Origin: Natrialbaceae archaeon B1-Br10_E2g27 | GTDB lineage: Archaea; Halobacteriota; Halobacteria; Halobacteriales; Natrialbaceae | Assembly (NCBI GenBank): GCA_001563885.1 | Contig: LKMM01000040.1 | Span: forward strand, 1-12,600 | DNA: 12,600 nt | Direction: 5' to 3' | Shown: positions 1 to 7,248 of the stretch, piece by piece | Position numbering within the stretch: position 1 is the stretch's first letter | How the letters are laid out: each line of letters begins with the position of its first letter | The notes under the pieces: generated by a model | The model's database searches: none | Told to the model about the DNA's origin: nothing | The model's input: the letters and a program-made list of their open reading frames with translations, nothing else | Position numbers and translations under genes: made by a program

Positions 1-3000
1 CGTCGAGTTCGGCGCTCGAGGCTGGTGTGTATTCCTCGGGGGCACAGCCAAGCGAGCGGTGTGGGCAGTACTGGCAGTGCTCGCCGGGGGTGGTCTCGTG
101 GTAGTCGGGGTTGTCGACGGCCTCGAGGGTGGTTCGGACGGTTTCCCAGGCCGGGAGCTCCTCGGGTGCGAAGAGATTAACACGGGGACCGTCGGTGTCC
201 CCGACGTAGACGTAGCCGGCGGCGACGATTGGGTCCTCGAAGCGGCGTTTACAGGCACGGTGGTAGAGAGCGAGTTGGGTCGCGTCGGCTGCGTCGATCC
301 GTTCTGCGGTTGCTTTGTAATCGAGGACGACGAGTGCGCCCTCGGGGGCTGACTCGGCGAGGTCGGTTCCCGCTGGCAGCCGGCGAACCGAGTCGACGTA
401 GCCGAAGACCTCCCCGGAGACGTCGGTGACGTTCTCGAGGGCGAACGGCGCTTCGGCGGCGACTGGCTCCCAGTCTGCGACGGGGGTGTCGATTTCCGGG
501 GCCGTCGCGTCGAAATACCGGTCGACACAGGCGAGGACGGCCTCGCGGTGGGCTGAGAGTCCGCGAGCGGTCACCTGTCGGTTGGCGGCGTCGCGCCACT
601 GTTCGCGGGTATCGTAGCCGCGGTGGAAGGCTTCCTCTGCGACGGCGTGAAAGAGCGTGCCGACGACTCGAGCGCCCGTCGACCGGTCTTCTCTCTCAGT
701 CGGGTCGTCGATCGCTCGCACGACGTGGTCGAGATAGTGTTTGCGGGGGCAGGTGGCGTGGGTTTCGAGGGCGCTGTAGCTGTGACTGATCGCGACCGGC
801 AGGTCGTCGTCGCCTGAAAACGACGAACTCGGAAAGCGAACCGTTTCGGGCGAGAGGGCGGTAAGCGAGCGGCCGTGTGGGACCTCGATTGTGGTCGTGG
901 CGTCGGCTCTGTGCCCGGTCCGTCCGAGTGCGTCTGCGGCGTCGGCTGCAGGGAGCAGTGTCTCATCGCGAAGCAGGCGTCCGAGTCGGTCGACGGTATC
1001 GATCGCTTCGCGGGTCTCGAGCGGTTCGATGGGTCGGTCGTCGTAGCCGGCGTAGTAGGTGATCGTTCCCGGGGTGGTGTCGGTCGCACGCTCGAGTTCC
1101 CGGGTTCGGTCGGCGACGCTTTCGGGATAGGTCTCGCGGACGTGCTCGAAGCTGTCGGTAAGCCCAGACCAGAGCTCCATTCGCCGGCCGGCGACCGACC
1201 ACTCGATGGCCTCGGCGAGGCAGGCGTCGGCTTTCGTTGCTCCCAGTCTCTCCGTGGGGTCGTACTCGTATTCCGAGCCGAAGACGAACAGGTGATTTTC
1301 GGCGCGAGTAAGCGCGACGTGGAGGACACGCCATTCCTCACCGACGCTTTCGCTGGCGAGGTCGGCCCGCAGTGGGGAGTCGACTCCCGAGAGGATCGCC
1401 TCGAGCAACTGATAGCGCGCCCGTTTGGCGTAATCGCGTTCGACACACCAGTGTTCGTCGGAGAGATACGGGACGAGGACGGTATCGAACTCGAGACCTT
1501 TGGCCTGGTGGACGGTCATCACGTCGATCCGGTCGGTCGATTTCGTCCCGCGGGTTCGGTCGCTTCCGGTTCCGGCGAACACGCGCTCTAGGGCATCGAC
1601 GAACGATTTCGACAGCGGCGTGATGACCGACTGCTCACCGTAGGCGTCGACGAACCGATCGAGGCGGTCGAGTTCCTCGCGTTCGTCGGCCGTCAGGAAC
1701 CACTCGAGGCGAGTCCGTTCGCGAAAGCGTCGCAGAAAACCCGAAAGCGGGTAGACGTCCCGCCACTCTTCGAGTGTCTGTAGGTGCTCGCGGGCACGCT
1801 CGAGTCGGCTGGGGGATTCGAGAGTCTCGGGGTCGACGGCGTCGATGGCTTCACGGAGGCTGCCGTCGTGGCGCTGTAGGGTCCGCAGGTCGGCTTCGGA
1901 CAGTCGGTAGCGATACATGAGCACACGCCGGAGGTGGACGTCGGCGTCGGGGTCGAGGAGGGCGCGGAGATACGACAGTAGCGTCTGAATTCCGGGTGCG
2001 ATTTCGCCGCGGGGCGAACCCGAGAGTTCGTAGGGTATCTGGCGGTCGGAAAGTGCGTCGGCGATCTGTTGGGCCTGCCAGTTCGTTCGGACGATCACTG
2101 CGATATCAGAGAGCGATCGTCTGTCGATGGCTTTTGCCTGTCCATTCAATAGGCGAGAGACGGTCGTCGCGACCTGTGCTGGCGTGTCCGCCTCGAGGTC
2201 GGCGCTTTCGATTCTGACGAGACGGTCGGGCGGTCTCTCGGGAACCGCCGTCTCACCGTCGGCCCAGTAGCTCCCCGGCTCGCGGCCGGCTTCCCGGAGC
2301 GTCTTCGAGGACTGAGAGCCATACGAACAGTAGTTGGTGAGATCGAGAATCTCCTGGCGCGAACGGAAGTTCAACTCGAGTTCGATCGCCTCGTGGTCGT
2401 CATAGACCGTCGAGAGGCGGTCGAGTCCCTCGCGGTCGGTCCCTCGCCAGCCGTAGATAGCCTGGTCTTTGTCGCCGATCGCAAGCAGGTCGGGCCGGTC
2501 GGGGCCATCAGTCAGGGCGGTGATGAGCGAAAACTGCGTCTCGTCTGTGTCCTGAAACTCATCGCAGTAGACCTGTGTCCACTGGCTCGTGATCTCGTCT
2601 GCGACCCGGTCGTCGGTCTCGAATCCGGCGTCGCCCGAGACGAGCGCCGTCGCCGTCCGGACGAGTTCGTCGAAATCGAGCGCGCTTTCGGCCTCGAGGT
2701 GGGCGTGGTAGTCGGCGTACACCTCCGTGTAATGGCGAGCGAGCCGAAGGAACTCGAGGGCGTGTTTGAGCCGGCCGAAGGGGCTCTGTTCGATGCGGTC
2801 GGTCGCCTCGCCGTAGATCTGGTTTGCAAACAGCGCCCGCGGGAGGTGTTTGGTTGCGGGGTCGTCGAGCGAGAGGGCATCGATCGTCTTCGTTACGCTA
2901 CGTTGAGTCGCCCGGAGGTAGCCGTCGACATCGCGGACGACGTCGTCGTCTCGAAATTCGGCGGGCGCTTCGGCGATTTTCTCGCGGCAGAACTCGAGCA

Positions 3001-3661
3001 GTCTACCGTACTCGAGGAGTGCCTCGTGGGCATCTTCTAGGTGTTCGTCCCTGTTGAAATAACGCAGCGCCTCGTTGTCGAAGGTCAGCCGGCTTGCACG
3101 TTGCTCGAGCCAGAGAACGAACTCGGTACAGAGTTCGAGCGTTCGGACACTCGGCAGGTTTGCTTGCAGACGCTCTGGTGAGACGTTTTCGCGACTCATC
3201 CTCGCGATGAATCCGTCGACGCGGGCCGCGAGGTCGGCGGTCGACTCGCCGTCTTCGAGCGGGGCGGCGAACGCGTAGTCGGTTTCGGCGAGCAGTCGGC
3301 CGACGATCCGGCGTCGCCGGCGGTCGGTGACGAGGTCGAACTCGGGGGAGTAGCCCAGATAGTAGGCGTACTCGCGGACGAGCTGGTAACAAAAGGAGTG
3401 GTAGGTGTAGACGTCGATCGCCGCGGCGGCGTCGGGGTCGAGTCGGTCGGCGATCGCCTCGCGGATGCTGCCGGCAGCCTCGTTTGCGAAGGTCAACACG
3501 AGCACGTCGTTGGGGTCGATCTCGCCGCTTTCGATCGCTCGCTCGAGACGCAACAAAAGCGTCGTCGTCTTCCCGGTACCGGCTCCTGCGTCGACGGAAA
3601 TACACGATGTGCGACTGTCGATGACGGCTCCCTGGTTGCCTCTTGGCTCGAGGTTATCCAT
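1..3661 (-). CDS. AddA/UvrD-like SF1 helicase fused to Fe-S PD-(D/E)XK nuclease (3' end outside window)
   Basis: The frame is open from the ATG at 3661 to the left edge (1220 codons, no stop seen), so only the extreme C-terminus is missing. All UvrD-type SF1A helicase motifs can be read: Q10, Walker A GAGTGKT (26-32), TFANEAA (57-63), TYHSFC, DEFQD (367-371), GDKDQAIYGWRG (396-407), NFRS (431-434), HQAKGLEF (718-725) and ALTRA with R786. A RecB-type nuclease domain follows: GTLFH ending at H1005, D1090 in GYVDS, D1114-Y-K1116 and Q1129-xxx-Y1133. Four cysteines frame it (C971, C1196, C1199, C1206) in the C-x(n)-C-x2-C-x6-C layout of Fe-S nucleases such as AddB and Cas4. Inferred role: the ATP-driven motor and active nuclease of a double-strand end-resection complex. 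The start overlaps the preceding gene by 8 bases, which implies translational coupling. Motor and nuclease are confident; membership of an AddAB-type complex is inferred from the neighbours. Confidence 0.9.
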   Translation of the reverse strand, partial: MDNLEPRGNQGAVIDSRTSCISVDAGAGTGKTTTLLLRLERAIESGEIDPNDVLVLTFANEAAGSIREAIADRLDPDAAAAIDVYTYHSFCYQLVREYAYYLGYSPEFDLVTDRRRRRIVGRLLAETDYAFAAPLEDGESTADLAARVDGFIARMSRENVSPERLQANLPSVRTLELCTEFVLWLEQRASRLTFDNEALRYFNRDEHLEDAHEALLEYGRLLEFCREKIAEAPAEFRDDDVVRDVDGYLRATQRSVTKTIDALSLDDPATKHLPRALFANQIYGEATDRIEQSPFGRLKHALEFLRLARHYTEVYADYHAHLEAESALDFDELVRTATALVSGDAGFETDDRVADEITSQWTQVYCDEFQDTDETQFSLITALTDGPDRPDLLAIGDKDQAIYGWRGTDREGLDRLSTVYDDHEAIELELNFRSRQEILDLTNYCSYGSQSSKTLREAGREPGSYWADGETAVPERPPDRLVRIESADLEADTPAQVATTVSRLLNGQAKAIDRRSLSDIAVIVRTNWQAQQIADALSDRQIPYELSGSPRGEIAPGIQTLLSYLRALLDPDADVHLRRVLMYRYRLSEADLRTLQRHDGSLREAIDAVDPETLESPSRLERAREHLQTLEEWRDVYPLSGFLRRFRERTRLEWFLTADEREELDRLDRFVDAYGEQSVITPLSKSFVDALERVFAGTGSDRTRGTKSTDRIDVMTVHQAKGLEFDTVLVPYLSDEHWCVERDYAKRARYQLLEAILSGVDSPLRADLASESVGEEWRVLHVALTRAENHLFVFGSEYEYDPTERLGATKADACLAEAIEWSVAGRRMELWSGLTDSFEHVRETYPESVADRTRELERATDTTPGTITYYAGYDDRPIEPLETREAIDTVDRLGRLLRDETLLPAADAADALGRTGHRADATTTIEVPHGRSLTALSPETVRFPSSSFSGDDDLPVAISHSYSALETHATCPRKHYLDHVVRAIDDPTEREDRSTGARVVGTLFHAVAEEAFHRGYDTREQWRDAANRQVTARGLSAHREAVLACVDRYFDATAPEIDTPVADWEPVAAEAPFALENVTDVSGEVFGYVDSVRRLPAGTDLAESAPEGALVVLDYKATAERIDAADATQLALYHRACKRRFEDPIVAAGYVYVGDTDGPRVNLFAPEELPAWETVRTTLEAVDNPDYHETTPGEHCQYCPHRSLGCAPEEYTPASSAELD

Positions 3662-4670
3662 CGAAACGCACCTCGTCTGCGACGTACTCGGGACAACAGA
3701 CGGCGTAGTCACAGCGGGGACAGACGGCGTCTGCGATCTGTGTCCACCGATCGCCCGGGGCGTACTCACCCCGTATCAGCCGGCCGACAACGCCAGCAAG
3801 TTGGCTATCAACTGTCTCGTTTCGGTGTTCGTGGCTCATAGCGTAGGAAATTTCGTCGACGTACCGGTCGGTGAGATCACAGGCCTCGAGGCCCATCTCG
3901 GCAGTTCCTCGAATCCAGTTGACCGCCGTCTGCGATCGGTCGGCCAGTGGGAGCTGTACGTACCGACAGCGTCCCTCGAGGCCGAGTCGGTCCCGTGTGT
4001 CCCGAAGTCCGGCGAGGACAACGCTGGTCTCGAACAGCGCGCCCACGAGACCGGGTTCAAACGTGTCACTGTCGGAGTCGAAGTGGTCTCGAAACTGGGT
4101 TTCGACGTCGCCACTCCACTCCGAGCGATAGCGAAGCAAACCGAGCGAAGAGAGGGTCGGGACGAATTTGACAGCGACCAGCGAGGGGCCTTCCCGGAAC
4201 ACGTAGTCGACGGTGGCGTCGACGTGAACGCTGGTCTCGTCGGCCGATTCGTCTGCGTTCTCGACTGACACCGACCGGGAGAGTCGAAGGTCGGGGCCGA
4301 GTAAGTCGCTGTCGACGTCGGCTGCAAGCCGTTGGTAGCCTGCGGCGTGGGACGGAAACTCCTCGGCGTAGGCCCGAAGCGTCGCCTCGAGGACGGTTCG
4401 TTCGTGCTCGCGTTGGGCAAGCGAGTGGTATCGCTCGTCGTGGTCGGCCCACAGCGACGCCAAGCGATCGGTCGCGACCTCGAGTACCCCATCGGTGTCT
4501 GACTCACCTCGCCAAAGCGCAGCACAGATCGATCGACCCAGCAGATCGACGTGGGTCGCCGCGTCGTGTCCGTCGGCGTCGGGTTCGAGACCGTCGACGT
4601 GGGCAAACTCGTATTTGCGTGGACAGGACAGCGCGGTCTGTACGCCCTCGATTGAAAGCCGCTCAGTCAC
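3654..4670 (-). CDS. Fe-S PD-(D/E)XK nuclease-like protein, probably catalytically dead (AddB C-terminal half)
   Basis: 338 residues, starting with GTG at 4670; no in-frame ATG fits better and the start overlaps the upstream stop by 8 bases. The protein begins with C16-P-R-K-Y, the form of the first cluster cysteine in AddB and Cas4-like nucleases. It ends with C317-x2-C320-x5-C326 (plus an extra C325), the spacing known for the AddB [4Fe-4S] cluster. Between them, a strand with D151 and D155 is followed by LVAVKF (164-169), which aligns with the usual hhh(D/E)hK core. The acidic residue two before K168 is Ala166. The usual GxxxH histidine appears to be C49 or A50, and no QxxxY is evident. 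The fold and cluster are thus kept while catalysis seems lost, as in the nuclease-like domain of RecC. It probably pairs with the upstream helicase-like protein to replace a single AddB chain. The loss of activity is my reading by eye, not an alignment. Confidence 0.8.
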   Translation of the reverse strand: MTERLSIEGVQTALSCPRKYEFAHVDGLEPDADGHDAATHVDLLGRSICAALWRGESDTDGVLEVATDRLASLWADHDERYHSLAQREHERTVLEATLRAYAEEFPSHAAGYQRLAADVDSDLLGPDLRLSRSVSVENADESADETSVHVDATVDYVFREGPSLVAVKFVPTLSSLGLLRYRSEWSGDVETQFRDHFDSDSDTFEPGLVGALFETSVVLAGLRDTRDRLGLEGRCRYVQLPLADRSQTAVNWIRGTAEMGLEACDLTDRYVDEISYAMSHEHRNETVDSQLAGVVGRLIRGEYAPGDRWTQIADAVCPRCDYAVCCPEYVADEVRFDG

Positions 4671-6873
4671 GACGCATCACCTCGCCAGCAGCGAACTCGA
4701 ACTGTGAGTAGAGTGCCTCGGCGAAGTCATCGTCGATCCGCTCGTCGTCTACGACGACCGCGAGTTCCTCGAACAGTTCTTCGACGGAAGCGAGGTCGGC
4801 CGTACCGCCGGTGCTTGCCTCCCTGAGCACGTCTTCTGTCGCGGCCCGGGGTTGAGAAAGGATGGCCTCGCGGCCGCTAGAGGCGCTCCGTATCGTCGCC
4901 GTGGCGTCGGGATCGACTGACTCGAGGCGGATCCCGGGTGTCGACTCGAGTGTGGAGAGATATCGGGAACGCTCGAACGTTCGGCGCAGACCGTCGGCGC
5001 TGCGTTCGTACGAACAGCAGTAGAGCCGGTCGGTAGCTGCCCTACTCGCGAGCGCGAGTCGGCGTCTGGCTCGCTGGGCGTGGTAGGCGGAGAACGGATC
5101 GCCGAGTCGATCAGGGGCTGTCTCGAAGGTCTCGCGGACGGTGTCGGGCGTTAGGTCCGTTACGGCCGGGTAGGAACTGAGCCCGCGAAGCCAGGCCGTC
5201 GGAAACAGGCTCGTGAGATGCTGTTCGCCAGGGTAGACCTCCTCGAGTAAGTCGAGAACGAAGACGACCCGCCGACGGTCGTATTTGAGCCCAGAGAGCG
5301 GACATACCGTGACGCCGCCGGTCGGTACGGCCGTCTCGACGGTGTGGACGTAGGGTGCGTCATAACGGATCGTCCGCTCTATCATCCGCCGGAGGCCGGC
5401 CCAGTCGGGAGCGACCAGATCCGTCGCTTCGACGAACCGTGCGACCTCGAGCACCCGGCGGATGCCGGCGTACTGCTCGCGGGCGTCGACCCAGGACTCG
5501 CCCTCGGCGACTCGCCCTTTCAGATCAGTGTGTCGAATCCAGCGCTCGAGGGCCCGCGAGACGCTCGAGTCGTCACAGGCCTCGAGCAACGCGGGCGAAA
5601 ACTCCGGAACTCTGGCGGCAAGCCGCTCGTAGGCGATATCGAGTTCGGTTCGGTTCCGACGCTCGCGTCGGTCGTGGACGACGTCGGCCCCGTGTCGCCG
5701 CCGATCACACTGGCAGCGAACGAACGCGTAGAGTTCGGTAACCGCAGGATCGTCGGCGAGCGAGGGAGTGCCAATCGTCGCCGTGGGAAGGCCGGCCTCG
5801 CGCAATCGTCGTCGGGTGTCGGGGACGCGTTCGATCGATGGAACGGCGACGGCGAAGGCGTCGTGGCTCCACCCGTGTCGGGCCCGCAGCGACTGAATCT
5901 CGCTTGCGACAGCATCGAGCTGTTCGCGGGCCGTCCGCGTCCGGATGGTTCGAGCACGTGAGTTGGGGTCGTCCTCGTCGGGAACACGGCCGGTTGCCAA
6001 CAGCCGCGTGATCGCACGGTGTGGCGGTCCGGCGTCTCCGACCCCAGACTCGAGTCGCTTTAGGCAAAGCCCCGGCCCGACGAGGTCTTCGATCCGACCG
6101 GGTTCGACCCGCGTTCGTTCGACGCTTGCGTGAGACTCGCCGAGACAGACGAGGTCGGCCTCAGCCGACAGCGCCGCCAGATATCGCCGATCGAGGCGGC
6201 GAAACTCCTCGAACTCGAGTGCGAGGACGGCGTCGAACTCAGACCGAATGCGGTCGGCGAAGGCCTCGTCGCCCTCGAGCAAGGAGACGGCCTGTGGGAT
6301 GACGTCTGCCCGCTCGACGTAGCCGCGTTCCTCGAGTTCTTCGTGAAAGCGGTCGTTCATCGCATAGAGAAAAGCAAGCGATTCGCGAGCGGGGTCTGTG
6401 CCGTCCCCACGCTCGTCGGCTGACTCCTCGAGATCCGAGAGGTGGCGTTGCTGGCGTGTCGCCTCGAGCAGCAGTTGGCCGACGTCGCGGGCGAAACTCT
6501 CGTGGCCCGAGGCCCGCTCGATGTAGGCTGGCACCGCCTGACTCGCGCCGTCGATAACGAGCGAGATGAGTTCGATTCGCTCTTCGTACTCGAGTCGCTT
6601 ACGTGTCGGATCGTTTGCTTCGAGCACTTTCGAGGCGTGTTCGGGCACCGACTCGAGTTGGGGTGAGGCGGTGTTCGAAGCGGTGTCGACGGCAGCAAGC
6701 GCCGAGCGAACCCGTTCTAGGCCCGCTGGATGGCGTTTGAGCACCAGTACGTTCCGCGGGCCATAGCTCTCGGCGAGGGCGGCATACTCGCTTGCGATGA
6801 CCTCGAAGAGCCGATCGCTCGGCGTCTCGAGGAGTTTGCAGGCCCCCTCGAGACCTGGGTTCGGAGCCGACAT
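4663..6873 (-). CDS. AddB/RecC-like degenerate SF1 helicase subunit
   Basis: 736 residues, ATG at 6873, first gene of the operon. No Walker A motif is present: the N-terminus runs from LEGACKLLETPSD straight to RNVLVLKRH (40-48), which resembles the strand after motif I. Later segments match the order of an SF1 core seen in AddB. FDAVLALEFEEFRRLDRRYL (213-232) sits where AddB has a degenerate motif II. AREQLDAVASEIQSL (315-329), followed by HDAFAVAVPS, looks like the motif IV region. VVFVLDLLEEVYPGE (536-550) resembles the AddB 'VFvlGLnEGvfP' element. RRLALASRAATDRLYCCSY (604-622) resembles motif VI. It should therefore be a non-hydrolysing scaffold or DNA-scanning subunit beside the AddA-like motor. 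Together with the next gene it makes 1074 residues, close to one bacterial AddB. It has no cluster cysteines of its own. Assignment is by motif order and operon context; overall identity to AddB is probably low. Confidence 0.8.
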   Translation of the reverse strand: MSAPNPGLEGACKLLETPSDRLFEVIASEYAALAESYGPRNVLVLKRHPAGLERVRSALAAVDTASNTASPQLESVPEHASKVLEANDPTRKRLEYEERIELISLVIDGASQAVPAYIERASGHESFARDVGQLLLEATRQQRHLSDLEESADERGDGTDPARESLAFLYAMNDRFHEELEERGYVERADVIPQAVSLLEGDEAFADRIRSEFDAVLALEFEEFRRLDRRYLAALSAEADLVCLGESHASVERTRVEPGRIEDLVGPGLCLKRLESGVGDAGPPHRAITRLLATGRVPDEDDPNSRARTIRTRTAREQLDAVASEIQSLRARHGWSHDAFAVAVPSIERVPDTRRRLREAGLPTATIGTPSLADDPAVTELYAFVRCQCDRRRHGADVVHDRRERRNRTELDIAYERLAARVPEFSPALLEACDDSSVSRALERWIRHTDLKGRVAEGESWVDAREQYAGIRRVLEVARFVEATDLVAPDWAGLRRMIERTIRYDAPYVHTVETAVPTGGVTVCPLSGLKYDRRRVVFVLDLLEEVYPGEQHLTSLFPTAWLRGLSSYPAVTDLTPDTVRETFETAPDRLGDPFSAYHAQRARRRLALASRAATDRLYCCSYERSADGLRRTFERSRYLSTLESTPGIRLESVDPDATATIRSASSGREAILSQPRAATEDVLREASTGGTADLASVEELFEELAVVVDDERIDDDFAEALYSQFEFAAGEVMRRD

Positions 6874-6879
6874 TGAACT

Positions 6880-6893
6880 ATACCCCGGTGTAT
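6880..6893. promoter_or_regulatory. Imperfect palindrome over the predicted transcription start (possible operator)
   Basis: ATACCCCGGTGTAT pairs at 6 of 7 positions around its centre. It lies between the TATA box at 6905-6912 and the ATG at 6873, over the expected transcription start. That is where a haloarchaeal repressor would block initiation. Such a short palindrome can arise by chance, so this is tentative. Confidence 0.3.
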
Positions 6894-6904
6894 GGGCGAG
6901 TTGC

Positions 6905-6912
6905 TATATAAA
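6905..6912 (-). promoter_or_regulatory. TATA box of the helicase-nuclease operon
   Basis: Reading the minus strand, TTTATATA lies 32 to 39 bases before the ATG at 6873. This matches the haloarchaeal TATA consensus, and transcription about 25 bases further on would leave a leader of roughly 10 bases. It stands within GC-rich surroundings and just outside the stop codon of the small upstream membrane-protein gene, so the operon probably has its own start. Confidence 0.6.
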
Positions 6913-6926
6913 CGTGCGGCGGCTGA

Positions 6927-7133
6927 TTAGGTCGTCGACACACGGCTTGGGACCGGCCCGAACAGCAGTTCCCAGCCGATCACTGCAAGCGCCCCGACCC
7001 AGCCGACGACGACCAGTGGGAGCGCAAGCAGGCCGGTTCCCATGCCGGTTGCGAGGATCATCGACCGGAGTGCAAGACCACTGAACGCGAGGATTGGTAT
7101 GACGGCCAGAACGATGTCTGGGCGCTCTGTCAT
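6927..7133 (-). CDS. Small two-helix membrane protein, function unknown
   Basis: 68 residues. A short polar start (MTERPD) is followed by two hydrophobic stretches, about residues 7-30 and 33-60, separated by a Gly-rich turn (ATGMGTG). The tail is short and polar. It reads as a hairpin membrane protein; I recognise no family. Codon choice is GC-rich like its neighbours, and a 115-base gap separates it from the gene before it. It ends 53 bases before the helicase-nuclease operon start on the same strand, with a separate TATA box between them. An AT-rich block (7137-7146) lies only 4 to 13 bases before the ATG, too close for a normal TATA box. Either the promoter is elsewhere or the start is misjudged; the only downstream Met near the front is residue 25. 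Confidence 0.65.
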   Translation of the reverse strand: MTERPDIVLAVIPILAFSGLALRSMILATGMGTGLLALPLVVVGWVGALAVIGWELLFGPVPSRVSTT

Positions 7134-7235
7134 AGCTAATTATATCTCATTACACCCGGTCGGAAAAGGGGCTGACAAGGGGCAGGCAGTGTCACTTCCA
7201 TCGGATTATGACAGTAGACTGCTGCCGGCTTCGGA

Positions 7236-7248
7236 CAGTCACGGACTG
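7236..7248 (-). terminator. Short hairpin directly after the DUF2103 stop
   Basis: CAGTC-ACG-GACTG is a perfect 5-base inverted repeat starting one base past the TAG stop at 7249-7251. There is no T-run, so its role in ending transcription is only a possibility. The rest of the gap up to the next gene (7134-7235) shows no gene. Confidence 0.2.

Noticed and set aside
875..1591. 238-residue plus-strand open frame inside the helicase-nuclease gene
   Set aside because: It is antisense to well-defined helicase and nuclease motifs, has no family motif, and long antisense frames are expected in such GC-rich DNA.
2393..3040. 215-residue plus-strand open frame
   Set aside because: Antisense to the Walker B and motif III region of the AddA-like gene; a shadow with no recognisable domain or promoter.
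1..3661. Ordinary repair helicase UvrD as the sole explanation of the left gene
   Set aside because: The C-terminal Fe-S nuclease with an intact DYK core and the coupled AddB-like genes are not part of UvrD.
5344..5961. 205-residue plus-strand open frame
   Set aside because: Opposite the AddB-like gene, whose frame shows the conserved motifs; no independent support.
7134..7248. Possible small RNA or further gene in the gap
   Set aside because: Only a short hairpin, a GACTGCT direct repeat (7217-7223, 7244-7250) and an AT-rich block are present; no convincing RNA structure or coding frame.
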